In this document: piece after piece, positions 8,991 through 17,166 of the stretch
Layout: each line of letters starts with the position of its first letter
How positions within the stretch are numbered: position 1 is the stretch's first letter
DNA from: Shouchella miscanthi
GTDB lineage: Bacteria; Bacillota; Bacilli; Bacillales; Bacillaceae_D
DNA: 64,000 nt
NCBI RefSeq assembly: GCF_007725405.1
Contig: NZ_CP042163.1
Location: forward strand, 1,860,001-1,924,000
Direction of reading: 5' to 3'
Translations under genes and position numbers: made by a program
The notes under the pieces: model-generated
Told to the model about the DNA's origin: nothing
Database searches by the model: none
Seen by the model: the letters and a program-made list of their open reading frames with translations, nothing else

Positions 8991-9896
8991 GTGAAAATAG
9001 GATTTATTGGTCTTGGAAATATGGGAAAACCGATGTCTCTTAATCTGCTAGAATCTGGTTATGACGTAATAGGGTATGATGTAAATGAAAGCGCTTTACA
9101 AACGCTTGAAAAGAATGGCGGAAAAGCCGCTTTGACTATTGACGATGTTGTTGATTACGCTGAATTAATTTTTACAAGCCTACCTTCTTCTGAAACATGT
9201 GAAGATGTATACTTAGGGGAAAATGGGTTGATACGCAAAGTACCTACTGGACTTGTATTAGTTGATACGAGCACCGTTTCACCAGAGCTTGAACGTCGAA
9301 TTGGTGAAGAAGCAGAAAAGCGAGACGTGTCCTTTCTCGCAGCACCTGTTAGTGGGGGTGTCGTTGGTGCAGAGAATCGTACGTTAACGTTTATGGTTGG
9401 TGGCCCAAAAGCACTGCTAGAAAGTATTCACGCTCATTTGGCGATCCTTGGAAGCAATGTTTTTCACATAAGTGAACAATACGATAGTGGTACGAATGCA
9501 AAACTGATTAACAATTTATTAATTGGTTTCTATACAGCAGGAGTGGCAGAAGCGTTAAAACTAGCCGAAAAGAGTGGTCTGAACCTTGATTTTCTCTTTA
9601 ATGTTCTGAATGTTTCGTATGGTCAAAGTCGTATTTATGAGCGAAACTATAAATCATTTATGGCGGACGACAATTACGAGCCTGGTTTTGCGTTAAAACT
9701 TTTAAATAAAGATTTGCGCTTTGCTATGGATTTAGCAAAAGAGCACGGTCTTGAGTTACCTATTAGTCAGGCACTTGTAGACTTATATGAGGATGCAGAA
9801 AAGTCCGGCCTTGGTGAGAAAGATATGTCGGTACTGTTTAAGCGTGTTGGAAATCAAACGATCACTTTTAAAGCAGAAGGGGTGTCAGAAGCATGA
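8991..9896 (+). CDS. mmsB: 3-Hydroxyisobutyrate dehydrogenase (NAD-binding)
   Basis: A 301-residue beta-hydroxyacid dehydrogenase that would oxidise 3-hydroxyisobutyrate to methylmalonate semialdehyde in valine breakdown. The N-terminal Rossmann motif GLGNMG is at residues 7-12, the substrate-binding [14 protein letters not shown] block is at about 119-132, and the catalytic lysine is Lys171 in [11 protein letters not shown]. The GTG at 8991 follows AAAGGAGGG by 7 nt; an upstream ATG in the same frame would begin inside the hairpin. It overlaps the next gene by ATGA, and that neighbour uses its product, which supports the specificity. Related tartronate-semialdehyde reductases look alike, so the substrate is inferred from context. 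Confidence 0.85.
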   Translation: MKIGFIGLGNMGKPMSLNLLESGYDVIGYDVNESALQTLEKNGGKAALTIDDVVDYAELIFTSLPSSETCEDVYLGENGLIRKVPTGLVLVDTSTVSPELERRIGEEAEKRDVSFLAAPVSGGVVGAENRTLTFMVGGPKALLESIHAHLAILGSNVFHISEQYDSGTNAKLINNLLIGFYTAGVAEALKLAEKSGLNLDFLFNVLNVSYGQSRIYERNYKSFMADDNYEPGFALKLLNKDLRFAMDLAKEHGLELPISQALVDLYEDAEKSGLGEKDMSVLFKRVGNQTITFKAEGVSEA

Positions 9897-11350
9897 CGAC
9901 AACAGTGAAAACGGTAAAGAACTGGATTGATGGTAGCTGGGTAGAATCAAGAGCAACAACGCAAGAGACTGTACCGAATCCAGCGACAGGTGAGACCATT
10001 GCAACAGTACCACTTTCAACGGTAGAAGATGTTCATGATGCAGTGGTAGCGGCAAAACGTGCATATCAAGAGTGGAAGGTCGTTCCTGTTCCTGAACGAG
10101 CACGTTACATGTTCGTTTATTTAGAAAAATTAAAAGAACATCGAGAAGAATTAGCTCAACTTATAACGAAAGAAAATGGGAAGACAATTAAAGATGCACG
10201 TGGTGAAGTACAGCGGGGCATTGAATGTGTGGAACTTGCAACGTCTACACCGTCAATGATGATGGGGGATGCCCTTCCGAATATTGCAGGTGGAATTGAC
10301 GGGTCGATTTGGCGTTATCCATTAGGGGTTGTAGCTGGAATTACGCCGTTTAATTTTCCAATGATGGTACCCTTATGGATGTTCCCATTAGCGATTGCTG
10401 CTGGTAATACGTTTGTTTTAAAAACGTCGGAACGAACGCCACTTTTAGCTGAGCGACTTGTTGAAATCATGCATGAAACGGGTTTACCAAATGGTGTTTT
10501 AAATTTAATTCATGGTGGAAAAGACGTCGTTAATGGTTTGCTTGAGCATCCAAATGTGGAAGCCGTTTCGTTTGTTGGTTCAGAACCTGTTGCAAGACAC
10601 GTCTATCAAACAGGTACAGCAAATGGAAAGCGAGTCCAAGCGTTAGCAGGGGCAAAAAATCACGCTGTGGTTCTGGCGGATTGTGAAATGGAAAAAACTG
10701 TACAAGGTGTTATTGGCGCAGCATTTGCTTCGAGCGGCGAACGTTGCATGGCTTGCTCCGTTGTAGCGGTTGAAGAGTCGTGTGCTGACCAGTTTATGAG
10801 TGTATTAACACGTGAAACAGAAAAATTAACAGCTGGAAACGGTAGTAAGGATGAGCATTTTGTTGGTCCACTCATTCGTCAGAGTCATAAAGACCGAGTA
10901 GTCGGTTTCATTGAAAAAGGTGTAGAAGAAGGAGCAAACCTTGTTGTTGATGGGCGCGATCCAGTTGTTGAAGAGGATGGCTATTATCTTGGCGCAACGT
11001 TGTTTGACAACGTCACACCTGATATGACCATTTGGCAGGAAGAGCTCTTTGCGCCTGTTCTAAGTGTTGTTCGCGTAAAAGATTTAGACGAAGGCATTGC
11101 ACTGACGAATCAATCTCGTTTCGCTAATGGTGCTGTTTTGTATACGTCAAGTGGGAGAGCGGCGCAGTATTTTAGGAATTCGATTGACGCTGGTATGATT
11201 GGCATCAATGTGAATGTACCTGCACCGATGGCGTTCTTTTCATTCGCTGGAAATAAAGCATCGTTTTTCGGAGACTTAGGGACCAATGGCAAAGACGGCA
11301 TTCAGTTTTACACGCGGAAAAAAGTCGTAACGGAACGTTGGTTTAATTAA
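9893..11350 (+). CDS. mmsA: CoA-acylating methylmalonate-semialdehyde dehydrogenase
   Basis: A 485-residue aldehyde dehydrogenase converting methylmalonate semialdehyde, NAD and CoA to propionyl-CoA, CO2 and NADH. The MmsA/IolA signature is present: [10 protein letters not shown] with Asn154, the [10 protein letters not shown] segment in place of the usual catalytic glutamate, and the nucleophile Cys285 in SGERCMACS. Length equals the family norm. It overlaps the preceding dehydrogenase by 4 nt. Its product propionyl-CoA is the substrate of the operon's first enzyme, so the five genes form a closed route from 3-hydroxyisobutyrate to pyruvate plus succinate. It could also serve beta-alanine or inositol breakdown, as malonate semialdehyde is an alternative substrate in this family. 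Confidence 0.92.
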   Translation: MTTTVKTVKNWIDGSWVESRATTQETVPNPATGETIATVPLSTVEDVHDAVVAAKRAYQEWKVVPVPERARYMFVYLEKLKEHREELAQLITKENGKTIKDARGEVQRGIECVELATSTPSMMMGDALPNIAGGIDGSIWRYPLGVVAGITPFNFPMMVPLWMFPLAIAAGNTFVLKTSERTPLLAERLVEIMHETGLPNGVLNLIHGGKDVVNGLLEHPNVEAVSFVGSEPVARHVYQTGTANGKRVQALAGAKNHAVVLADCEMEKTVQGVIGAAFASSGERCMACSVVAVEESCADQFMSVLTRETEKLTAGNGSKDEHFVGPLIRQSHKDRVVGFIEKGVEEGANLVVDGRDPVVEEDGYYLGATLFDNVTPDMTIWQEELFAPVLSVVRVKDLDEGIALTNQSRFANGAVLYTSSGRAAQYFRNSIDAGMIGINVNVPAPMAFFSFAGNKASFFGDLGTNGKDGIQFYTRKKVVTERWFN

Positions 11351-11353
11351 CAC

Positions 11354-11389
11354 AAAAAAAGAGTGGTCGATTTTCGACCACTCTTTTTT
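11354..11389. terminator. Bidirectional intrinsic terminator
   Basis: A perfect long stem (AAAAAGAGTGGTCGA with its complement) around a 3-nt loop, flanked by A and T runs, lies between the convergent mmsA and ABC-F genes and serves both strands. Confidence 0.93.
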
Positions 11390-12977
11390 ATTTAACAGCT
11401 GTTTTTAAATAATCTTCATAGGAATCTTTATCAATAATGCCATCACTCGTTAGCTCAATCACACGATTTGAGATCGTACGAATAAACTGTTGGTCATGAG
11501 AGCTAAAGATCATTGAACCTTTAAAGTTAATAAGTCCATTATTCAGTGCAGTAATGGATTCAAGGTCAAGGTGGTTCGTTGGCTCGTCTAATAATAAGAC
11601 GTTAGCACCGCTTAACATCATTTTTGACAGCATACAACGGACTTTTTCTCCACCAGAAAGAACACTTGCATTCTTCAGTACTTCTTCACCAGAGAACAGC
11701 ATCCGACCTAAGAAGCCCCGTAGGAATGATTCGCTGTCGTCTTCAGGTGAGAATTGGCGTAACCAGTCAACAAGATTGAGGTCACAGCCTTCAAAGAATT
11801 CTGCGTTATCTTTCGGGAAATACGATTGACTCGTTGTAATGCCCCACTTGAACGATCCGCTATCGGCTTCTAATTCCCCTGTCAAAATTTTAAATAGCGT
11901 TGTTTTCGCAAGGTCATTTGAACCAACTAAAGCAATTTTATCGTCTTTGCTCATGCGGAACGAAATATTGTTTAACACTTTTTCCCCATCAATTGTTTTC
12001 GTTAAACCTTCAACTAACAACAAATCATTCCCGATTTCACGATCAGGGGTGAAATGAATATATGGGTATTTACGAGATGAAGGTTTGATGTCATCAAGCG
12101 TAATTTTTTCTAGCTGTTTTTTACGAGAAGTGGCTTGCTTTGATTTCGACGCGTTCGCACTAAAGCGAGCTACGAAACTTTCAAGCTCTTTAATCTTCTC
12201 TTCTTTTTTCTTATTTTGGTCTTGCGCCATTTTTAACGCTAATTGACTAGATTCATACCAGAAATCATAGTTTCCAACGTAAAGCTGAATTTTTCCAAAG
12301 TCAAGGTCTGCAATGTGAGTACAAACATTATTTAAGAAATGACGATCGTGAGATACAACAATGACCGTATTTTCAAAATTAATTAAGAAGTCTTCTAGCC
12401 ATTGAATGGCTTTTAAGTCAAGACCATTTGTTGGTTCGTCTAAAAGTAGAACGTCAGGTTGGCCAAACAACGCTTGTGCAAGCAACACTTTTACTTTCTC
12501 TGACTCAGATAGTTCGGCAAGTGTTTTATAATGAGCGTCTTCGCCAATTCCGAGCCCTTTTAAAAGAACAGCAGCATCCGATTCTGCTTCCCAACCGTTT
12601 AGTTCAGCAAATTCTCCTTCAAGTTCGGCTGCTTTCATGCCGTCTTCATCAGAAAAATCTTCTTTCATATAAATCGCGTCTTTTTCTTGCATCACTTGGT
12701 AGAGACGAGCGTGACCCATAATAACTGTTTGCAGTACTTGCTCATTTTCATATTCAAAGTGATTTTGTTTTAACACAGCCATACGGGATCCTGGTTTCAT
12801 TGAAACATGACCTTGCTGCGAATCGATTTCTCCAGACAGGATTTTTAGAAAAGTCGATTTACCAGCACCATTTGCGCCAATTAATCCGTAACAGTTACCA
12901 GGGTTAAATTGTATATTTACGTCTTCAAATAGTTTACGTCCGCCAAACTGTAAACCGACGTTAGAAACAGTAATCAT
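11388..12977 (-). CDS. ABC-F family ribosome-associated ATPase (YkpA/YbiT type)
   Basis: A 529-residue soluble protein with two ABC ATPase domains and no membrane segments. Domain 1 has Walker A GANGAGKST at residues 34-42 and Walker B LLLDEPTNGLDL; a charged linker (EEKIKELESFVARF) follows; domain 2 has SGGEK and LLLDEPTNHLDLES. In domain 1 the signature is LSESEK rather than LSGGQ. The second Walker A reads GSNDLAKTT, with Ala where Gly is usual. ABC-F proteins act on the ribosome in translation control or antibiotic protection; this subgroup resembles YkpA. AGGAGGT precedes the ATG at 12977. Longer in-frame starts run into the neighbouring gene and lack a ribosome site. Confidence 0.9.
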   Translation of the reverse strand: MITVSNVGLQFGGRKLFEDVNIQFNPGNCYGLIGANGAGKSTFLKILSGEIDSQQGHVSMKPGSRMAVLKQNHFEYENEQVLQTVIMGHARLYQVMQEKDAIYMKEDFSDEDGMKAAELEGEFAELNGWEAESDAAVLLKGLGIGEDAHYKTLAELSESEKVKVLLAQALFGQPDVLLLDEPTNGLDLKAIQWLEDFLINFENTVIVVSHDRHFLNNVCTHIADLDFGKIQLYVGNYDFWYESSQLALKMAQDQNKKKEEKIKELESFVARFSANASKSKQATSRKKQLEKITLDDIKPSSRKYPYIHFTPDREIGNDLLLVEGLTKTIDGEKVLNNISFRMSKDDKIALVGSNDLAKTTLFKILTGELEADSGSFKWGITTSQSYFPKDNAEFFEGCDLNLVDWLRQFSPEDDSESFLRGFLGRMLFSGEEVLKNASVLSGGEKVRCMLSKMMLSGANVLLLDEPTNHLDLESITALNNGLINFKGSMIFSSHDQQFIRTISNRVIELTSDGIIDKDSYEDYLKTAVK

Positions 12978-13029
12978 CGTGTAACCTCCTAAGAGTCGTA
13001 ACAAATGTTCGATTTTTAATCCACTCTCT

Positions 13030-13058
13030 AGTTTACCTCCAAAGTGTAGAGGTGTAAA
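13030..13058 (-). promoter_or_regulatory. Sigma-A-like promoter of the ABC-F gene
   Basis: On the minus strand TTTACA and TAAACT are separated by 17 nt. The pair sits in an imperfect inverted repeat (GTTTACCTC with GAGGTGTAAAC), which could be an operator. The start codon lies 53 nt downstream of the -10. Confidence 0.45.
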
Positions 13059-13108
13059 CGGCAAAAGATAAATTCTTTCACTAAATTGGGTTTTTACTTG
13101 CTTACAAC

Positions 13109-13145
13109 AAAAAAACGCTCGTCCGCATTCTGCGTTAACGAGCGT
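13109..13145 (-). terminator. Intrinsic terminator of the aldo/keto reductase gene
   Basis: On the minus strand ACGCTCGTTAACGCA pairs with TGCGGACGAGCGT, with a mismatch, and is followed by a run of seven T. Confidence 0.85.
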
Positions 13146-13153
13146 CTGTTTCA

Positions 13154-13978
13154 TTAGCGAGCGTGCATATCGTTTGGATCTGCACCTCGACGTTGATTCC
13201 GGTCAAGCTGATTGACTGCGTTCATTTGGTCATCCGTAAGCTCAAAATCAAATACATTAAAATTCTCTTCAATCCGACTTGGTGTTACGGACTTCGGAAT
13301 GACAATGGTTTCCCGTTGAAGGTGCCATCGTAATACTACCTGAGCTGGAGTTTTTTGATGTGCTTCCGCTATGTGCACGATTACGTCATCCTGCAATAGT
13401 TCTTGTCCCTGGTCAAGAGGGCTCCAGGCTTCCACATAAATATTATGCTTTTCACAAAAAGCTCTTAGCTCATTTTGAGCTAGGTACGGATGACACTCAA
13501 CTTGGTTCAGAACTGGAGGAACATCACATTCATTTAATAAGCGCTCTAAATGCTCAATATGAAAATTACAGACACCGATGGCGCGAACACGACCATCTTT
13601 GTATAGTTTTTCTAATGCTTTGTACGTATCAATGTATTGATCAAAATCTGGTGTTGGCCAGTGGACTAAATACAAATCTACATAGTCAAGGCCGAGTTTA
13701 TTCATGCTCGTTTCAAATGCAGCGAGGGTTTGGTCATACCCTTGATCGGAATTCCAAACTTTTGTTGTGATAAAGAGTTTTTCTCGGTCAATAGTCGACT
13801 CTGCAATGGCTTTGCCGACGCCTGTTTCGTTTTGATAAATCATCGCAGTATCAATTGATGTATAGCCAATTTCAAGTGCTTTTGAAACGGCTGGTTGTGC
13901 CTCTTCATCTTTCACTTTCCATACACCAAATCCAAGTTGCGGCATTTCGACGCCATTGTTTAATGTAACCATTTTCAT
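13154..13978 (-). CDS. Aldo/keto reductase
   Basis: A 274-residue NADPH-dependent aldo/keto reductase of the AKR5 type (2,5-diketo-gluconate reductase/YvgN-like). The catalytic tetrad is complete: Asp43 and Tyr48 in SIDTAMIYQNE, Lys73 in TTKVWN and His106 in LVHWP. The IPKSVTPSRI.EN cofactor-binding stretch is present near residue 232. The physiological substrate cannot be told from sequence; methylglyoxal and other small carbonyls are typical. I start at ATG 13978, about 7-8 nt after AAAGGAG; an in-frame GTG at 13987 overlaps the ribosome site. An ATTATA (-10-like) lies 25 nt upstream. A decayed relative of this gene lies at 48196. Confidence 0.92.
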   Translation of the reverse strand: MKMVTLNNGVEMPQLGFGVWKVKDEEAQPAVSKALEIGYTSIDTAMIYQNETGVGKAIAESTIDREKLFITTKVWNSDQGYDQTLAAFETSMNKLGLDYVDLYLVHWPTPDFDQYIDTYKALEKLYKDGRVRAIGVCNFHIEHLERLLNECDVPPVLNQVECHPYLAQNELRAFCEKHNIYVEAWSPLDQGQELLQDDVIVHIAEAHQKTPAQVVLRWHLQRETIVIPKSVTPSRIEENFNVFDFELTDDQMNAVNQLDRNQRRGADPNDMHAR

Positions 13979-14096
13979 TTTTATCACTCCTTTTTCAACT
14001 TGATTATACGCTATATGGACGTGTATGGAAAAGCAGAAGGTTTTAACAAAGTGAAAATCGTTTATACAAAGGATAGAATGGATGGAGGTGTGTCAA

Positions 14097-15197
14097 ATGA
14101 AAAAGATCATGATGACACTTGGAGGAAGTTTTCTCTTAGTGGCATGCAATACAGTAGACGATGAAGAAATGACTGACATAACAGGTGATGCCTCAGATGA
14201 TGACGGTGTGAGTGAAACCGTTGTAGAAGTTGAAGAGACGGCAATGGCAGAAAATCTTCAAAGTCCATGGGCCATCGTGAAGGATGAAGATCGCTTCTTT
14301 ATTCCTAAACGAGAGGGGACCATTTATCGAATAGACGAAAATGAAGAGATTACGGAAGAAACCGTACAATTAAATGAAGATGTTATTCAGGAAGCGGAGT
14401 CTGGTTTGCTTGGTATGGTGTTAGATCCTGATTTTACCTCGAATGGCTACGCGTACGCGTATCATTCTTATGAAGGCGCTGACACAGCGATTGAGAACCG
14501 AATTGTACGACTGGAATGGAATGAAGCTGATAATGAGTGGACAGAAAATGCGGTCTTGTTAGAAGGGATTCCTGGTGCGCCAACACATAATGGGGGTAGG
14601 CTAGCGATTGGACCCGATGGGTATTTATATGCAACAACAGGTGATGCGGAAGAAGTCGATTTGGCACAGGACCAAGAGAGCTTGGCAGGGTCTATTTTAC
14701 GTATGGAATTAGATGGTGCTATTCCTGAAGACAATCCATTCGATGGTTCACTTGTGTATTCATACGGTCATCGAAATCCGCAAGGGCTAACATGGTTACA
14801 TGATGGGACGATGTATAGTTCAGAACACGGAGCATCTGGTCATGATGAAATCAACGTTATTGAAGCCGGCAATAATTACGGTTGGCCTGTGATTGAAGGC
14901 GATGAAGAAGAGGAAGGGATGGAGACACCTATTATTCATTCAGGTCAAGATACGTGGGCACCTTCAGGCATCACGACTTATGATGATGTGATTTATATGG
15001 CAGGTCTAAGAGGGGAAGCTGTTTATTTGTTTAACCCTGACGAACCAAGTGAATTGACAGAATATGTATCAGATTATGGGCGTGTTCGAGATGTTGTTAT
15101 TGAAGGAAATGATCTTTACTTTATAACGAATAATACTGACGGTAGAGGAAATCCAGAAAGTGAAGATGATCGTCTCATTCACATGGAATTAAATTAA
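14097..15197 (+). CDS. PQQ-type sugar (glucose/sorbosone) dehydrogenase-like lipoprotein
   Basis: A 366-residue exported beta-propeller of the GSDH family. Residues 1-19 form a lipoprotein signal with lipobox LVAC, so it should be anchored on the outer face of the membrane. The propeller shows NLQSPWAI, AESGLLGM..DP.F, APTHNGGRL and YGHRNPQGL motifs, and the conserved EHG..GHDE. segment, as in soluble glucose dehydrogenases. The mature protein is extremely acidic, a trait of exported proteins in alkaliphiles or halophiles. Gram-positives generally lack PQQ synthesis, so it may use scavenged PQQ or do something else. The ATG at 14097 follows GGAGGTG by 6 nt. Confidence 0.85.
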   Translation: MKKIMMTLGGSFLLVACNTVDDEEMTDITGDASDDDGVSETVVEVEETAMAENLQSPWAIVKDEDRFFIPKREGTIYRIDENEEITEETVQLNEDVIQEAESGLLGMVLDPDFTSNGYAYAYHSYEGADTAIENRIVRLEWNEADNEWTENAVLLEGIPGAPTHNGGRLAIGPDGYLYATTGDAEEVDLAQDQESLAGSILRMELDGAIPEDNPFDGSLVYSYGHRNPQGLTWLHDGTMYSSEHGASGHDEINVIEAGNNYGWPVIEGDEEEEGMETPIIHSGQDTWAPSGITTYDDVIYMAGLRGEAVYLFNPDEPSELTEYVSDYGRVRDVVIEGNDLYFITNNTDGRGNPESEDDRLIHMELN

Positions 15198-15266
15198 TCG
15201 ATTGGCTTAAATCGTTTTGAGCGCATATGTTACACTATAAATGAGAAGAATAAATGAGGTGATAAC

Positions 15267-15590
15267 GTGGAAGAGTTAAAATCAGTTCAGGATTGGGATA
15301 AATTTCAAGGAAAAGCAACTGAACAAACTGTATTAGTCTTTAAACATAGCACACAGTGCCCTATCAGTGCAGAGGCATTTGAAGAATTTCAAGCGTTCAC
15401 AAGCGAAAACCCAACTTTTGAAACCGCATATGTGAAAGTGATCGAATCGCGACCTGTTTCGAACCAAATTGCAGAGGATTTAAACACGACTCATAAATCT
15501 CCCCAGCTTTTTGTGTTAAAGAATGGCCAAGTTCATTGGACTGAATCCCACTGGAACATTAAGAATAAGGCGATTGCAGAACAAGTCTGA
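15267..15590 (+). CDS. brxC: Monothiol bacilliredoxin BrxC (YtxJ family)
   Basis: A 107-residue thioredoxin-like protein of the YtxJ/DUF2847 family. The active-site motif CPIS has a single cysteine (Cys31 in HSTQCPIS), which in this family removes bacillithiol from S-bacillithiolated proteins. The SNQIAEDL..THKSPQLFVLKNGQ region with the cis-proline strand follows. Length equals B. subtilis YtxJ. The GTG start has GAGGTGAT 6 nt upstream. The bacillithiol deacetylase gene bshB2 is only 3 kb away, so two parts of the same thiol system lie together. A strong hairpin terminator follows. Confidence 0.9.
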   Translation: MEELKSVQDWDKFQGKATEQTVLVFKHSTQCPISAEAFEEFQAFTSENPTFETAYVKVIESRPVSNQIAEDLNTTHKSPQLFVLKNGQVHWTESHWNIKNKAIAEQV

Positions 15591-15593
15591 CGG

Positions 15594-15634
15594 AAAACGA
15601 ACGATTTTGCGCTTGCGCTATCGTTCGTTTTTTT
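15594..15634. terminator. Intrinsic terminator of brxC
   Basis: AAAACGAACGAT pairs with ATCGTTCGTTTT, with an inner TGCGCTTGCGC region, and seven T follow. The stem also forms the 3' end of the small minus-strand gene that converges on it. Confidence 0.88.
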
Positions 15635-15737
15635 GTTTTGCTTGTTGGTCTTGCTTAAAAATGCAGCGATATGTAAATAAAACAAGTAGTATAACGAGAA
15701 TGGACGCGCTACGCTGTATGATTTCAAACCAAGTCAA
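15618..15737 (-). CDS. Small single-pass membrane protein (39 aa)
   Basis: A short frame encodes a 39-residue protein: six N-terminal residues with one tryptophan, a hydrophobic segment of about 17 residues (ILVILLVLF core) and a basic, glutamine-rich tail. The TTG start has GAGGTG 6 nt upstream; an ATG two codons earlier touches that site. The stop lies inside the brxC terminator stem, so the tail codons and the hairpin share bases. It looks like a genuine small membrane protein by ribosome site and composition, but I do not recognise the family and function is unknown. Confidence 0.45.
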   Translation of the reverse strand: MTWFEIIQRSASILVILLVLFTYRCIFKQDQQAKQKNER

Positions 15738-15921
15738 TGTCATCACCTCATATGGTTACTATTTACAACGTTTCTACTGTTTATACGTGAATTGCCTAAA
15801 AAAGAAGTTTCCCCTTTAGCGAAAAAGCAACTAGTGCATTACTCTATTTTTATAGTCTTCAGGCAAACAAACAAGAATGTCGTGCAGGCATTGCATAACG
15901 TAGAAGCATGGAGGTGATTCT

Positions 15922-16143
15922 GTGAATCTAGCAGTTTATGCGTTAAGCTTGTTTGTATCAATCTTAGTCGGTTTAACAAGCGTATTTGGAGCAGTATTTT
16001 CGCTGCTTTCTGGACTTGGAAGTGCTTATTTTTTATCGTGGCTAGGTGTAGCTGCTTTTTCTTTTCTAGTGATTTACGTCATTCAATTGAGTGCGCGTGT
16101 AGCAGCCATTGAAGCAAGGCTTGAAGAAGAGGAAGAGGAGTAA
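15922..16143 (+). CDS. Small two-helix membrane protein
   Basis: A 73-residue protein with two hydrophobic segments (about residues 4-28 and 33-57) joined by a Gly/Ser-rich turn, then a short amphipathic ARVAAIEARLEE helix and an acidic C-terminus of glutamates. The GTG start follows GGAGGTGATT, a strong ribosome site. I do not recognise the family. Such small proteins with an acidic coiled tail are common in Bacillaceae without assigned role. A long-loop hairpin follows. Confidence 0.7.
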   Translation: MNLAVYALSLFVSILVGLTSVFGAVFSLLSGLGSAYFLSWLGVAAFSFLVIYVIQLSARVAAIEARLEEEEEE

Positions 16144-16169
16144 AGACTAATAAGTTGTAACTTATATAC

Positions 16170-16218
16170 TAAATGGGCGGTATCCCTATAAAAGATCTAC
16201 AAGTTTACCGCCTATTTA
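16170..16218 (+). terminator. Long-loop inverted repeat after the small membrane protein gene
   Basis: TAAATGGGCGGTA pairs with TACCGCCTATTTA (13 bp, one G-U) around a 23-nt loop. Only GCTTTACTT follows, so it is a weak terminator or an operator-like repeat. Confidence 0.4.
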
Positions 16219-16302
16219 GCTTTACTTATGTATTTTATAGAGGATGTCTAAACAGTCCTTTTTAAATCGAAATATAAAAAACTAGTAAGTCTATTAATAA
16301 AA

Positions 16303-16443
16303 TTACCTATTTAATTCGTTCATATGTATATCGCGTCTCATTAACTCTTGTTCTAGGATAGCAAGAAAATCTTCTTCTAGTTGATTTTGCTTTGCTTTCT
16401 TATACGCCTCTAGTAGTACTGAATCAGACAATTGTTCAATCAT
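16303..16443 (-). CDS. sda: Sporulation checkpoint inhibitor Sda
   Basis: A 46-residue protein, exactly the length of B. subtilis Sda, with the same pattern: LSD..LLEAY.KA....L..DF...LE.EL.RR. Sda binds the histidine kinase KinA and blocks phosphate flow to Spo0A while DNA replication is initiating or damaged. Residues about 4-38 give the antiparallel helical hairpin. The ATG at 16443 follows AGAAGGAG; a longer in-frame reading (from 16515) has no ribosome site. I see no clear DnaA box cluster upstream, although sda is DnaA-controlled in B. subtilis. It stands downstream of a GNAT gene but a terminator lies between them. Confidence 0.85.
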   Translation of the reverse strand: MIEQLSDSVLLEAYKKAKQNQLEEDFLAILEQELMRRDIHMNELNR

Positions 16444-16525
16444 TCGTAACGCTCCTTCTACATATAAATCGTTTCTATAACGTTCCCGTACCCATATTAA
16501 AATAGATATAAACAAAAAAAATACG

Positions 16526-16556
16526 ACAAAAACCTAGCTTACTTAAAAACTAGGTT
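16526..16556 (-). terminator. Intrinsic terminator of the GNAT gene
   Basis: On the minus strand AACCTAG pairs with CTAGGTT around a 12-nt loop, followed by TTTTTGTCG and a longer T run. Confidence 0.65.
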
Positions 16557-17037
16557 AGTCACCGTACCATTGAATTTTGCCGTTTTTTTCCTCTTTATTA
16601 AGCGTAATATAGAAAGAATGCTTTTGATAGAAATGAGTAAGCCGGTCGACGTGACCCCAATCGCGCTGAACAATACGTCCCTGAATATCGCAATTCTCTT
16701 TCCATGCTATCTCTTTAAGATAGTTCATACAAATCGACCCGTAGCCTCTACAAGGTTCTCCTTTTATGTCGTCAATAAAAAGCGTGTTTGCTTCTTTGTA
16801 TTCCGCTTCTAGAACGAAATCCCACTTTCCATCATATGGCTGACTACAATCATTGATCATCACTTGAAAAGAATCATTGTGATAAGATTTTGAGACAATG
16901 ACCCATTCTTCTTCATCCACTTGCTCAATTCCAATAACTTCCTTCTTTTCTTCTTTTGCTATTTCTTTTACATGTTGTTGCATACGAATTAATTGAATAT
17001 CTCGTTTATCTGCCTTTGGTAGAGTAGAAACGGACAT
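16555..17037 (-). CDS. GNAT-fold acetyltransferase-like protein
   Basis: A 160-residue protein. The first 35 residues are charged and helical. The C-terminal part has the GNAT features: an FIDDIKGEP strand, then RGYGSICMNYLKEIA, which fits the acetyl-CoA pyrophosphate loop (R/QxxGxG/A), and DRLTHFYQKHSF, the usual motif B helix and strand. The substrate is unknown. The ATG at 17037 has AAGGAG 9 nt upstream. It is transcribed alone between the exonuclease operon terminator and its own terminator. Confidence 0.7.
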   Translation of the reverse strand: MSVSTLPKADKRDIQLIRMQQHVKEIAKEEKKEVIGIEQVDEEEWVIVSKSYHNDSFQVMINDCSQPYDGKWDFVLEAEYKEANTLFIDDIKGEPCRGYGSICMNYLKEIAWKENCDIQGRIVQRDWGHVDRLTHFYQKHSFYITLNKEEKNGKIQWYGD

Positions 17038-17120
17038 CTAAACACTCCTTCTCGTCCTTAGGAAATCCGTCATCCATTATAGAAGAATCGAAAGTGGTTT
17101 GCAATGGAAATGAATTGAAG

Positions 17121-17159
17121 AAAAACTCAATGCCGAACACGGGGTGTGGCATTGAGTTT
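17121..17159 (-). terminator. Intrinsic terminator of the yojF-bshB2-exonuclease operon
   Basis: AAACTCAATGCC pairs perfectly with GGCATTGAGTTT around a 13-nt loop, and the minus strand continues with T residues. Confidence 0.85.
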
Positions 17160-17166
17160 AAGCGTT

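Noticed and set aside
15523-15819. 98-residue plus-strand frame spanning the brxC end
   Set aside because: It overlaps the brxC end, runs through its terminator and has no ribosome site. The opposite strand holds a better small gene.
16444-16525. DnaA boxes upstream of sda
   Set aside because: I searched the 80 bp by eye for TTATNCACA-like sites on both strands and saw no convincing match.
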